Assembly: GCF_008124885.1 (NCBI RefSeq)
Contig: NZ_VNHX01000011.1
Location: forward strand, 1-64,000
Direction of reading: 5' to 3'
DNA: 64,000 bases
DNA from: Sphingobacterium allocomposti
GTDB lineage: Bacteria; Bacteroidota; Bacteroidia; Sphingobacteriales; Sphingobacteriaceae
Each line of letters starts with the position of its first letter. The first letter of the stretch is position 1. A program made the position numbers and the translations under genes. Below, in pieces: positions 47,336 through 56,109 of the stretch. The notes under the pieces are model-generated. The model was not told the origin of the DNA. It saw nothing but the letters and a program-made list of their open reading frames with translations, and did not search any database.

Positions 47336-47929
47336 ATGAAAAAAAATAATTGGTTTTTAATGCCAATAGAACTCTATATTATAATTAAAATTAGAGCAAT
47401 AAGACTTGATTTGGGCATTACCGCCGAGGAAATATCATTATTTCTAGAGAAGAATCCCAAATATATTGGACATATAGAAAGTAATGCCCACAATGCCAAA
47501 TATAATGATGAGATTCTAAGTAGTATAGCTCTCTACCTAACCGAGAGGGCGAAGGAAAAGCAGAAGGAGTTTATTAAAGAAAATGATAGTACAATCATCA
47601 AAACCGAATATAACATATACGACTTCTATCCGACCGAAATTCTAAGTGACGAAAAAGTTATAAAAGAAATTCCTCCCATCCCTTCTGGATCAGGTCCTGC
47701 GCCCACCTTAAACGCATTAATCGAAGCAACTGATTTTTTCAAAAAAGCTAGAACATTAAAAGAAATCGTCGAAAAAGCCAACAAAGAGCAAAGTCAAAAT
47801 TGGGAAGCAAGCAACTTCACTCGATCATTAGAACGAGCTGTAAAAGGCAAAAACAAACGCTTGAAGGTAATCCTAAATGATAATGGCTTAAATACCTACA
47901 TCCTCTTGAAGAAGCCCAAAAAGGATTAG
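47336..47929 (+). CDS. HTH-like hypothetical protein (first of a related pair)
   Basis: 197 aa from the ATG at 47336 (MKKNNWFLMPIELYIIIKIR). Residues about 10-65 read like an XRE-type HTH (IRLDLGITAEEISLFLEKNPKYIGHIES). The C-terminal segment SLERAVKGKNKRLKVILNDNGLNTYIL resembles the end of the next gene product (LKACNGTKGLPKLNKEKDRNGRFVY), so the two look distantly paralogous. Function unknown. It heads a plus-strand trio with DUF2971. AT-rich compared with the polysaccharide locus. Confidence 0.6.
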   Translation: MKKNNWFLMPIELYIIIKIRAIRLDLGITAEEISLFLEKNPKYIGHIESNAHNAKYNDEILSSIALYLTERAKEKQKEFIKENDSTIIKTEYNIYDFYPTEILSDEKVIKEIPPIPSGSGPAPTLNALIEATDFFKKARTLKEIVEKANKEQSQNWEASNFTRSLERAVKGKNKRLKVILNDNGLNTYILLKKPKKD

Positions 47930-47964
47930 TATATTTGTGTTCGACAGAAGTCTTGTTGACCAAT

Positions 47965-48621
47965 ATGCATACCGGTTTAGAGTTTAACGAAATACAGATC
48001 ACCACGATGCCACAGATAGAGGTCGAGAAAATGCTTAACCTGCTTATCCTGAGAAAACAAAAACGATACAGCCAGTTTGAGCTTTCTTTTCTGATGGGGC
48101 AACGTGATTATTATGTACGTGACGTCGAAAACCCAGCGCACAAACTGACTTACGCAGTGCCTTTTACCAATATATTCCGTCAGATTTTTAACTGTGATGT
48201 GCAAGCTATTGTTCCGAATATCATCGCCACGCCTACCTCTTCCATTCGTATATCAGAAGCTACTGATGAAAATGGCAATATCCTGTACCGAGCAGAGAAA
48301 CAGATCGACGGTCAAGATTGGGACCTTATTGATTATTTCGGAACGGAGGATAAAGATTTGCTTCTCGAATTCGAAGAATCTATTGATATCATATCGGAAG
48401 AAAGAGTACAGGATTGGGTGCTGGACAAGATTGAATCCGGTTACTTTGATGTCGCGCAAAATGCTTTGCAGATTTTCAATGATTGCAAGGCGGAATTGAC
48501 CGGAGTGGTACGACCGTTGTTTTTAGCGACTGCACTTAAGGCCTGCAATGGTACTAAGGGGCTGCCTAAGCTGAATAAGGAGAAGGATAGGAATGGGCGG
48601 TTTGTTTATTCCTCAAATTAA
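47965..48621 (+). CDS. HTH-like hypothetical protein (second of a related pair)
   Basis: 218 aa from the ATG at 47965; a TTG ten codons upstream is unlikely. VEKMLNLLILRKQKRYSQFELSFLMGQRDYYVRDVE is an XRE-like HTH region. The middle is acidic (TEDKDLLLEFEESIDIISEERVQDW). The C-terminus shares the gxxxLxk...D.NGR.xY pattern with the preceding protein. The DUF2971 gene starts 12 nt later, which suggests one operon. Confidence 0.62.
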   Translation: MHTGLEFNEIQITTMPQIEVEKMLNLLILRKQKRYSQFELSFLMGQRDYYVRDVENPAHKLTYAVPFTNIFRQIFNCDVQAIVPNIIATPTSSIRISEATDENGNILYRAEKQIDGQDWDLIDYFGTEDKDLLLEFEESIDIISEERVQDWVLDKIESGYFDVAQNALQIFNDCKAELTGVVRPLFLATALKACNGTKGLPKLNKEKDRNGRFVYSSN

Positions 48622-48632
48622 GTAAATTTCAA

Positions 48633-49448
48633 ATGAAAACATCGAGAAATTGGCAACATGTTTCAGCGGTATTGAACAATGAAACCATATATAAATACTA
48701 TGATGCCGCAACGAGTATACGGGCATTAAATGAACGAACGATTCAATTTAGCCATGCTAGCATATTTAATGATCCTTTTGATTGTAATGTAAATTTATTT
48801 GACATAACAGAAGAAGATACTAGAGCATACTTTACTTATATTTCTAAGAAGTATACAGGGAACAACTATGTGGAACGGTTGCGCTTAAAAAGAAATTATG
48901 AGGATAAAATCAGGCCAAACTATAAAAGTTTTATGCGAGGCTTGTTCGAAATGGAAAATGCTGAACGGGGTATAACATGTTTCTCAAAGTTATCTAACAA
49001 TCTGCTGATGTGGGCACACTACGCTAGCAGGCACAGTGGTGTTTGTATTGGTTATGATACATTACAATTAAGAAACCTAATCGTAGAACATCATCGAGAA
49101 TCAGCATTTTGGCAGGTTAATTACGTTGACAAAATACAACCCAAAAAGTATTTCTTAGAAAGAGATGTTGCTATTGATTATTGGTTTACGACAAAGCATA
49201 AAGACTGGGCATACGAACAGGAAGTACGTCTTATTTCTAGAGGATTCAAATTTGATACTCATAATAAGCGAGAGCTTTTTAAAATCCCTTCCGATGTTAT
49301 TAAAGAGGTATATTTCGGTTATGCGACGACAGAAGACACTAAAAAAAAGATATTCGATATATCACAAAGTCAAAAAGCACAAGTGAGGTTTTATCAAATA
49401 GTTCCTAATTACGATTCTTTTGAACTCGAAGCCCGACAATTAGCGTAA
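48633..49448 (+). CDS. DUF2971 family protein
   Basis: 271 aa. YKYYDAATSIRALNERTIQFSHASIFNDPFDCN and NLLMWAHYASRHSGVCIGYD are the two hallmark blocks of DUF2971. DWAYEQEVRLI is the third. The family is scattered in accessory regions and often neighbours defence genes; biochemical activity is unknown to me. Lies 12 nt after the second HTH-like gene. The next 147 nt lead to the AAA ATPase gene and hold its promoter. Confidence 0.85.
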   Translation: MKTSRNWQHVSAVLNNETIYKYYDAATSIRALNERTIQFSHASIFNDPFDCNVNLFDITEEDTRAYFTYISKKYTGNNYVERLRLKRNYEDKIRPNYKSFMRGLFEMENAERGITCFSKLSNNLLMWAHYASRHSGVCIGYDTLQLRNLIVEHHRESAFWQVNYVDKIQPKKYFLERDVAIDYWFTTKHKDWAYEQEVRLISRGFKFDTHNKRELFKIPSDVIKEVYFGYATTEDTKKKIFDISQSQKAQVRFYQIVPNYDSFELEARQLA

Positions 49449-49595
49449 AATAATTAAATCCTGACTTATCACTACATTCTGAAACCGCCATCACTTTAAC
49501 AAAAATTCACTATATTTAACTAAGTAAACTTAATTGTGCTATCAAAAAATACAATTCGTAACTTTGCAATAGCAAATCTGCCAGCAGATAGATAA

Positions 49596-50621
49596 ATGGG
49601 ACAACAAGATTATATAAAAGACATTGCGCGGTTCGGGTTGGAAAACGACCAGGAGAGACTATTGTCTACGTTGACCGAATTTATCGAGCACAACAAGAAT
49701 AGCAAGAAAGTCAACTTCGCTTTGCAACTGCAGTCCCTGCTTAAAGATAGTCTACGCAGGCAACAGCACAATCCCTTGCAAAAGGTGGGATCGCCATCAC
49801 ACTATCAAAGCTTGCAAGATCGTGAAACGGACGAACTGATACTCGAGAAACTTACCTCCGACTACAGTCTGAACAATTTGGTATGCACCGCATCGGCAAA
49901 AGATCAACTGGTTAATTTTTTGGAAGAACATCGCAACAGCGATCTTCTATCTAAATATCAATTACCGATATCTAACAAGCTCTTGCTTTACGGTCCATCG
50001 GGATGTGGCAAGACCTTAGCATCATATGTAATTGCAGGAGAGCTGCAAAAGATGATGATTGTGGTTAACCTCGGTGCTATCGTTTCATCTAAATTGGGCG
50101 AGACCAGTAAGAACCTTGCGAAGATTTTCCGCAAAGCAGCACAGGAGGACTGCATCATCTTTATCGACGAGTTTGACTCACTAGGTAAGGTACGCGACTA
50201 CAGCCAAGATCACGGCGAGATGAAGCGGGTGGTAAATACCATTCTGCAACTCTTCGACTACCTGCCGCAAAGCAGTATGGTGATCTGTGCAACTAACCAA
50301 AAGGATATGTTGGACGAAGCATTGCTACGTCGATTTGACTTAGCCATCTCTTTGGAACTACCCGACCAGCAACAGATACAGGAATTGATCCAGTTGGTAC
50401 TGAAAGAGGGAAAATTTGCGTTTGACCGCAAAGTATCTATAAAGAAGCTGATTCAGCATGCGCAGGGCCTGTCCTACTACAGTATACAGAAGACACTGAT
50501 CAACGCTGTCAAGCGCAGCCTCTTTGCGATGAAAGACACGCGGGCGCTGAAGCCCAAGATCAATACACAGATATGGCAAGATCTGTTGATACAGGAAAAA
50601 GAAGCCCTGGCGATTGAATAA
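49596..50621 (+). CDS. ietA: AAA+ ATPase, IetA-like anti-phage candidate
   Basis: 341 aa, one classical AAA module of the FtsH/p97 type. Walker A GPSGCGKT (133-140), Walker B IIFIDE (187-192), sensor CATN (231-234) and arginine fingers RRF (245-247). The first 95 residues are helical and probably bind the partner or substrate. The convergent neighbour encodes a subtilase. AAA plus S8 protease is the composition of the IetAS defence system as I recall it. The gene order here is tail-to-tail, 16 nt apart, so each has its own promoter. Confidence 0.8.
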   Translation: MGQQDYIKDIARFGLENDQERLLSTLTEFIEHNKNSKKVNFALQLQSLLKDSLRRQQHNPLQKVGSPSHYQSLQDRETDELILEKLTSDYSLNNLVCTASAKDQLVNFLEEHRNSDLLSKYQLPISNKLLLYGPSGCGKTLASYVIAGELQKMMIVVNLGAIVSSKLGETSKNLAKIFRKAAQEDCIIFIDEFDSLGKVRDYSQDHGEMKRVVNTILQLFDYLPQSSMVICATNQKDMLDEALLRRFDLAISLELPDQQQIQELIQLVLKEGKFAFDRKVSIKKLIQHAQGLSYYSIQKTLINAVKRSLFAMKDTRALKPKINTQIWQDLLIQEKEALAIE

Positions 50622-50636
50622 GCCAAGGCTTCTTTC
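50600..50636. terminator. Terminator hairpin between the ATPase and subtilase genes
   Basis: AGAAGCC (50600-50606) pairs with GGCTTCT (50627-50633). An inner TGG/CCA extends the stem across one mismatch. A short T-run follows on the plus strand. The hairpin overlaps the last codons of the ATPase gene. Confidence 0.65.
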
Positions 50637-50637
50637 A

Positions 50638-53343
50638 TTATGCGTCGGCTTCGAGATCTTGGTCGAGATCGGTTATATTATTATTAACCACCTCCAGTGT
50701 ATTAACCGCTTGCAATTCCTCGTAAAGTTTTGGCCTGTCTTTGATCTTTGACTCGTCAGTTACACGAATAGCTAAAGAAAAAGCATGTTCTGGTGTTCTT
50801 TGTATCCAAGCTTGTAGATCATGATCTAAATTTTCCTTCACAGCGCAACGTAGTGCAATAACGAGTTGATTGCCTATTTTTTGGATATCCTTTTTTGCTA
50901 AGATGATGCTCATTTGTTGCCTATTGGAAAGTGGCTTATTAACCAATGGAAAGAAATCTTCGGACCAGGAGTCTACCGTTGTTTTCACGCCAAGCACTTG
51001 GTTTTTTACTTTTAACTTCAAAGAGGCTAATTTCGCTTTTTCGGACAAGGAAAGTCCTTCAATGTCCTTTTTTCGCTGGAGCGTTCTGATTTCGTCTGTC
51101 CAAGAATCTTTATAGAAATCATGATCTCGATCAGCTATAATAGCGGCGAGATCATCTGGAGAATCTTTGATTACGCTATTGGCAAAATTGAATGATATAT
51201 GTAAGGGATTGTAGTCAACATGATTGCCCCATGCTGGGTTGATCTTGAAACACAAGGTCGTCTGGATATTCAGACATTTGGAATTGGCACTACCTAACAG
51301 ATATTCTGGAATATTTACCAAAACTACTTTATGGTGATCAGTAGGAATGACGTCTTCTATCAATAACGAAACTTCGCCCTCTGAGGAATAAAGTAATTTC
51401 TCTCGGTCTGGCTTCCCATGCCCTGCAATGTTACGGTGTATATCTTCTGCCGATAGTACCTGTTTGGTAATATTCGTTTTTTCTCCTTTGTTCAAGTCTT
51501 CGAAAGAGCGACGGTATACCCTTTTAGCTAACATGTCTTTCCGTTTGTCGACGCCATCCTCTAAATACGTGTGCGAAAAGCTGTCCGCGCTATTAATCAT
51601 TAAAGCTTTGACAGATTGCAGGGAAATGTTTGGATATAGGTTGATAAGCTGCGCGGCTAAGTTTAAAGCTAACGGCGTTGCCAAGCTCGTCCCTGCATCG
51701 AACGTGTAATAATCCGTACCGGTATCTCCAAATCCAAGAACTTGCATGGCGCCGTCATCATTTAACAGATCACCTCCTGGCATAACGAGATCAGGTTTAA
51801 AAAGATTTTTGTTACCGTGATTGGGACTTAATTTTCCTCCGTTGATCTTCTGCTTAAAATCATAGTGATTTTTACGTGAATAGTAGGCCGGCAGGTCTTT
51901 GTCGTGACTGAGGTCAGTTGCTGTTTCCGGGCGGTAGTTGTCTGCCAGTGCTCCCACTGTAATGTGGTTCATGCTTTCGGCAGGCGTACAAATATTGGTA
52001 AATTCACAGGAGTGTATATCAGACGATATACTAGGGTTATAAAAATGATTGGGATAAATGTGTAAGTCATGAACTTCTTCTTGCATGGCAACCAGATCAT
52101 CGTAATGCATATTACCCGCCGCAATAAATATCAATATATCTTCCTCATAGGCGAGCTTATCTAGCAAGTAGGCGAATAATGACGGAGATTCGTTATACGC
52201 TTTACTCTGCGTACAGACTGATAAGTTGAACAGACGGATGCCCCGCGTACGATGGACATTTCGGATAGCGTCAACTACTTTAATCACATCGATATAACCA
52301 TCCATATTTTCCAATATTTTGATTGAATATACTTGCGCATCTGCTATTAATTCATTTTCGCCTGTAAAGTAGCGTTCACCCACAGCAGCCAAACTTGCTA
52401 CGACGGTGCCATGCTGATGAGCTGCGGATAATGCATTACCAGTAGTTGTAATATCCAGTCCGTCCAACACAACCTCCCGAATAGGATCGATCGGCCGAAT
52501 TCCATTATCCAGAATACCTATAACAGTGGCTGGATTGCCATTTCTTCTGATGTTTAGACCCCATGTTAACTGAGCGGTATTAAACTTATCCGGTTTAACA
52601 GTCGCGGCACGTAAAGAATGTGCTTGAGCAAGAATATCAAAGTTTTTAGCAATTTCTATCACAACCTCCCTACTCGCTCCCTTGATCTGCACCATCTTAT
52701 CATAGGGATCTATTGTGAAAGAGTCGATGTCGCCGAATACAGCTAGCGTATCCAAATATTCGTCTAAAACTTTACGCTGTGTTTCATAGATAGCATCGAC
52801 ATAGGCATTGTTATTAATGAACTCGAACACGAGATCATCCGTACAATTATTACGGATATCATCAGCGGTGTTATATTTAACATCATACAAAGTGGTCATT
52901 ATCGCATATCGACTTCCTTGGGGTGGAGTACGATTATCGCTCTCTATATATTGATTAAGTAATCTATCGAACGTTTTGAATTTGACGTCATCGACGATTG
53001 CAAATAGAACTGTCCTATTGAAATCTTTTTGCATAACGGGACTTAACCCAAATTCGTTCAAGAAACGGGTGCGTGTTTTAAAGGTTGCACCATCGCTAAA
53101 AGGGATTAAGAACCTGATCTCGACGATTGCAAGATTTTCTGGCACGAGTGTCTTCTGCTGTAGTCTAGTTTCTCTATCTTGTTTCAACTGAACAAATGAA
53201 GCATGAAGCTTTTGCTTATGAACCCTGTATGCTTCTGGATCTTTGTCGTCAAGTTTAGTATCCGTAATAGCTCTAGATTTATTGAATTTGTGAATTGAGC
53301 CTGACGGGTTTCGTAAGTAAAGATGGGGTAATTTATGGTTCAT
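50638..53343 (-). CDS. ietS: S8 family subtilisin-like peptidase, IetS-like anti-phage candidate
   Basis: 901 aa from the ATG at 53343 (MNHKLPHLYLRNPSGS). A 27-residue upstream extension is unlikely. Catalytic triad visible: Asp in GILDNGI (about 278), His in HQHGTVVASLAA (about 310) and Ser in GTSLATPLALN (about 553). The N-terminal 250 residues and C-terminal 300 residues are not typical secreted-protease propeptides, and there is no signal peptide, so it is probably intracellular. Together with the AAA ATPase it matches IetAS by composition. Confidence 0.8.
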   Translation of the reverse strand: MNHKLPHLYLRNPSGSIHKFNKSRAITDTKLDDKDPEAYRVHKQKLHASFVQLKQDRETRLQQKTLVPENLAIVEIRFLIPFSDGATFKTRTRFLNEFGLSPVMQKDFNRTVLFAIVDDVKFKTFDRLLNQYIESDNRTPPQGSRYAIMTTLYDVKYNTADDIRNNCTDDLVFEFINNNAYVDAIYETQRKVLDEYLDTLAVFGDIDSFTIDPYDKMVQIKGASREVVIEIAKNFDILAQAHSLRAATVKPDKFNTAQLTWGLNIRRNGNPATVIGILDNGIRPIDPIREVVLDGLDITTTGNALSAAHQHGTVVASLAAVGERYFTGENELIADAQVYSIKILENMDGYIDVIKVVDAIRNVHRTRGIRLFNLSVCTQSKAYNESPSLFAYLLDKLAYEEDILIFIAAGNMHYDDLVAMQEEVHDLHIYPNHFYNPSISSDIHSCEFTNICTPAESMNHITVGALADNYRPETATDLSHDKDLPAYYSRKNHYDFKQKINGGKLSPNHGNKNLFKPDLVMPGGDLLNDDGAMQVLGFGDTGTDYYTFDAGTSLATPLALNLAAQLINLYPNISLQSVKALMINSADSFSHTYLEDGVDKRKDMLAKRVYRRSFEDLNKGEKTNITKQVLSAEDIHRNIAGHGKPDREKLLYSSEGEVSLLIEDVIPTDHHKVVLVNIPEYLLGSANSKCLNIQTTLCFKINPAWGNHVDYNPLHISFNFANSVIKDSPDDLAAIIADRDHDFYKDSWTDEIRTLQRKKDIEGLSLSEKAKLASLKLKVKNQVLGVKTTVDSWSEDFFPLVNKPLSNRQQMSIILAKKDIQKIGNQLVIALRCAVKENLDHDLQAWIQRTPEHAFSLAIRVTDESKIKDRPKLYEELQAVNTLEVVNNNITDLDQDLEADA

Positions 53344-53434
53344 ATGTCTAACAAATTGGTCGTTATAGCGAATATACAAATTTATTGAAAATATGCACAA
53401 ATGATATTGGATATGTGCTGACACTATCGTCGGC

Positions 53435-53908
53435 CTATAAGGGCCCTGTATCTTGTCCCGTCCTATTTGCCATTATCCAATCTTTTTTTGAATTGAGATA
53501 TTGCAAATCTGGACCAAGACCATAAAATTCCTCGCAGTTCAATCCTGATCGCATTTCTAGTAAATTCAGAACACTGATGTTCCGTTTGTTTTCGTCTTTA
53601 AGTTCTAGAAAAAAATGCCCCAAGCAGTCATCGAGAGCAATCAACTTTTGGTCGACAGCAATTCCTGCCAAAAGGCTTGTGACAGACTTAAAGGATGAGC
53701 GAATATCGTGAACGCTGTCTTTGTTAAATCCATTAAAATATTCTTCCAAAATGATATCACCATTATGTTCAACTATAACGGCATCAACCTTCGAGTATGT
53801 GTTGTCGACTATTTTTTCTTTTAATCCCTTAAACAATGAGGTATCTGCTTCCTGTGCATGACATGGAATAGACCATGTTATTATAATAAACCAAATTTGT
53901 CGTATCAT
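53435..53908 (-). pseudogene. Serine hydrolase (beta-lactamase family), 3'-truncated
   Basis: 157 codons. A signal peptide (ending CHAQ) is followed by VDAVIVEHNGDIILEEYFNGFNK and RSSFKSVTSLLAGIA, where SFKS contains the SxxK nucleophile motif of class C/serine hydrolases. The reading frame stops at NRTGQDTGPL, before the Tyr motif and at less than half the family's usual length. The break is 92 bp from the subtilase start, so insertion of the neighbouring module probably removed the 3' part. Confidence 0.75.
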
Positions 53909-54063
53909 GCAACTAAACTTAAACTAAACGTCCGGTAAACAAAACGTTCGTCGGCTCTAATCGTTTCTCTTCTATCTGGCGACGCACTATTGAACATCTT
54001 TTAGATAAACCTTACATTCCGCAACTTCCTAATACTACAACATATCGCACCAAGTTGAATTTA

Positions 54064-54258
54064 TCAATGCTCTTTGCCACTATAAACCCACATCGGCACT
54101 GTTTCGCCAGCTCGTTCAAAACCAACTTTTCTATAAAAATCGATTGCTTTTCCGTCAGCACTGAGCATCTGCATATGAAAATGGTCATATATTTCATTCA
54201 TTCTCTGCCACATGTTGATAGGCTGGATGTGTATCATGAAATTCGTGCCAATACATTT
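54064..54258 (-). pseudogene. GNAT acetyltransferase, C-terminal fragment
   Basis: About 64 codons in one frame up to the stop at 54064-54066. The translation contains INMWQRMNEIYDHFHMQM, then GKAIDFYRKVGFERAGETVP, which is the last half of a GNAT N-acetyltransferase (Y-x-K-x-GF motif). A stop codon at 54259-54261 and loss of the N-terminal half show it is a remnant. Other open frames across this stretch are shadows. Confidence 0.7.
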
Positions 54259-54559
54259 CTATTTTATCAATAACGTCTTTATCAATCACGTCGTGCGATT
54301 TTCGTCTGCCGTGAAAACGGTGAACCAAGCGCTCACCGTGCGCAACTGGTTGATCGGCTTATATATCGTTGAATTCGAACAAAAAGGTGAAGATCGGGCG
54401 AAATATGGCGAACGGTTGTTGCCTGAGCTTTCTGAATCTGTTAAGATAAGGGGCTTGTCTGTTACGAATCTGAGGCTTTGTAGACAGTTTTACACGGCAT
54501 ATCCGCATTTCTTCTCAGCTGTTAAAGAAGTATTAGAAAACAACAGCATACAGGTCATC

Positions 54560-54590
54560 CGAATTGGTCAGACCGCATCTGACCAATTCG
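54560..54590. repeat. Palindrome A inside the DUF1016 remnant
   Basis: CGAATTGGTCAGA, loop CCGCA, TCTGACCAATTCG. Thirteen perfect pairs. It lies in the variable linker between the two nuclease domains. Confidence 0.85.
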
Positions 54591-54608
54591 AAAACACTGA
54601 AAAACAAT

Positions 54609-54649
54609 ATGTTTCAATTCATCAGACGCCATCTGATGAATTGAAACAT
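54609..54649. repeat. Palindrome B inside the DUF1016 remnant
   Basis: ATGTTTCAATTCATCAGA, loop CGCCA, then the exact 18-nt reverse complement. It shares the core TCAGA-C(C/G)(G/C)C(A)-TCTGA organisation with palindrome A 19 bp upstream. Confidence 0.85.
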
Positions 54650-55436
54650 CTATTGGTACCAGCTGAAAAACTACTTGCTAATCTATCGTACTCACACCTG
54701 CAGGAATTGGCTTCGATCACCAATCTTACCAAAAAGAACTTTTCTGGAGATAGAAGCCATTAACAACGCGTGGAGTGTCAAAGAGTTGAAAAGACAGATC
54801 AATACACTATACTATGAACGAAGCGGAATAAGTAAAAAACCGGATCAACTGTCAAAAATTGTCAATCAGAGAGCGGAACGTTTGACGGTCGAAGATATGA
54901 TCAAGTCTCCTTTCTCTTTTGAGTTCTTGGGATTCAAAGCGAAAGATGTGGTTTATGAAAATGACCTTGAAAAGGCTCTTTTAGATCGTCTAGAAGATTT
55001 TTTACTCGAAATGGGTAACGGATTCTGTTTCGAAGCCAAACAAAAACGTATCCTGATCGGCGACGAATATTTCTTTATCGATCTTGTCTTTTACCACCGG
55101 GTATTGAAATGCCATGTTCTTGTTGAACTGAAAGTGGACGAAGCGAAACATGAGCATATCGGCCAGCTAAAGACCTATGTAAATTATTATAAAAAGGAAA
55201 TCATGCAGGAGGATGATAACCCTCCTGTAGGATTACTACTGGTAACCAATCAAAACAGGGCATTGGTTGAGTATGCCATTGCAGACAGTGACCAGCAATT
55301 ATTCGTGAGCAAATATTTATTAGAATTACCGTCAGAAGAAGAACTCATCGCAGAAATTGAACGGGAGAAAAATGTACTAAGGGAACAGGGGGTGGTTTAT
55401 GGAATGGAGGAATAATTATTATAAAGAGAATTATAA

Positions 55437-55625
55437 ATAAGAATTGTGTATATCCTTCAAGACGCTGATTTCAAATTATTATATACTTCAGGAGAAGATG
55501 ATGAACCCAGTTGCTTTATGTTTGATGCTTTATCAAATAGCATACAGTTTGACTTGGCTCTTGGTTATTTTCGATCAACAGGGTTTAGCACACTCGCTCT
55601 AGGTTTCCGTGAGGATTCCCGCTAA
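55437..55625 (+). pseudogene. PLD-like/helicase-associated N-terminal fragment
   Basis: Open frame of about 62 codons, no ATG start. It reads LQDADFKLLYTSGEDDEPSC, then SNSIQFDLALGYFRSTGFST, resembling the N-terminal phospholipase-D-like domain of DEAD/SNF2-type helicases found in defence loci. It ends at a TAA after LALGFREDSR. The remaining body of the gene is absent. Family assignment by pattern only. Confidence 0.5.
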
Positions 55626-55663
55626 AGAGTCTTGATAGTATACGGCTGCTTTTCTCATGTGCT

Positions 55664-55882
55664 CTATCTGTGTATATCGGATATATCCTTTTCGCTCACA
55701 GGCGCCAGTATATGCCCAAACATTTTGAGTACTTGGTTTACTTTTTCGAGGTTGAGATTTTCCTTACCCTGCTCTATTTTTCGGACTACCGTGAGCGCTA
55801 CTCCTGCCCGCTCCGCGAAAGCCTCCTGGGTCAGGTTTGCCTGCTTCCTTTTTTCTTTTACAAAATCTGCCAATTTCCTCAT
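55664..55882 (-). CDS. XRE/HipB-like transcriptional regulator
   Basis: 72 aa from the ATG at 55882 (MRKLADFVKEKRKQANLTQE). A TTG six codons upstream is unlikely. The XRE HTH covers LTQEAFAERAGVALTVVRKIEQG, followed by the HipB-type end LEKVNQVLKMFGHILAPV. HipB normally represses a hipBA operon. No hipA follows here: the next bases downstream are the PLD fragment on the other strand. Two palindromic operators lie upstream. Confidence 0.82.
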   Translation of the reverse strand: MRKLADFVKEKRKQANLTQEAFAERAGVALTVVRKIEQGKENLNLEKVNQVLKMFGHILAPVSEKDISDIHR

Positions 55883-55923
55883 GATTATATGTTTTTGCAA
55901 CGAAATTACACAAATTTAAAAAA

Positions 55924-55943
55924 TTATATGCAAAAACATATAA
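55924..55943. promoter_or_regulatory. Probable operator 1 of the HipB-like gene
   Basis: TTATATG-N6-CATATAA, a perfect 7-bp dyad. A related half site (TTATATG) overlaps the first codons at about 55885. The same dyad recurs 40 bp further upstream, as expected for cooperative XRE autoregulation. Confidence 0.7.
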
Positions 55944-55963
55944 AACAAGATAAATAATCAAGA

Positions 55964-55983
55964 TTATATGTAAACACATATAA
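55964..55983. promoter_or_regulatory. Probable operator 2 of the HipB-like gene
   Basis: Second TTATATG-N6-CATATAA dyad, exactly 40 bp from the first (about four helical turns). Confidence 0.7.
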
Positions 55984-56000
55984 ACACCATGATGCCGTCA

Positions 56001-56022
56001 GAGACGCAAGATCTTGCGTCTC
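56001..56022. repeat. Dispersed 22-bp palindrome
   Basis: Arms GAGACGCAAGA and TCTTGCGTCTC with no loop. Exact copies also at 7445-7466 and 33550-33571, in each case in gene-free DNA. Confidence 0.85.
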
Positions 56023-56109
56023 CACCTTCACCCCTATCTCAACCTTCCCCACCATTACCATAATGCGAATAGCCTAGATACATTGCATGCGATGTATCTC
56101 AGCTACTCC

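Larger units (their letters stand above)
54300..55415 (+). pseudogene. DUF1016/YhcG-type PDDEXK nuclease, frameshifted and 5'-truncated
   Basis: The N-terminal helical domain (AVKTVNQALTVRNWLIGLYI to LANLSYSHLQELASI) is in one frame. The PD-(D/E)xK domain (FLEIEAINNAWSVKELKRQI onwards; FFIDLVFYHRVLKCHVLVELK) is in the +1 frame to 55415. Deleting one A of the run at 54731-54735 would restore TKRTFLEIEAI, the usual junction. The first 15-20 residues of the family are also missing where the GNAT remnant begins. The linker region holds two strong palindromes. YhcG proteins often accompany restriction-modification genes. Confidence 0.8.

Noticed and set aside
54731-54737. Programmed ribosomal frameshift in the DUF1016 gene
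   Set aside because: The run is only five A, not a canonical slippery heptamer, and the shift needed is +1; together with the missing N-terminus a decayed gene or read error is more likely.
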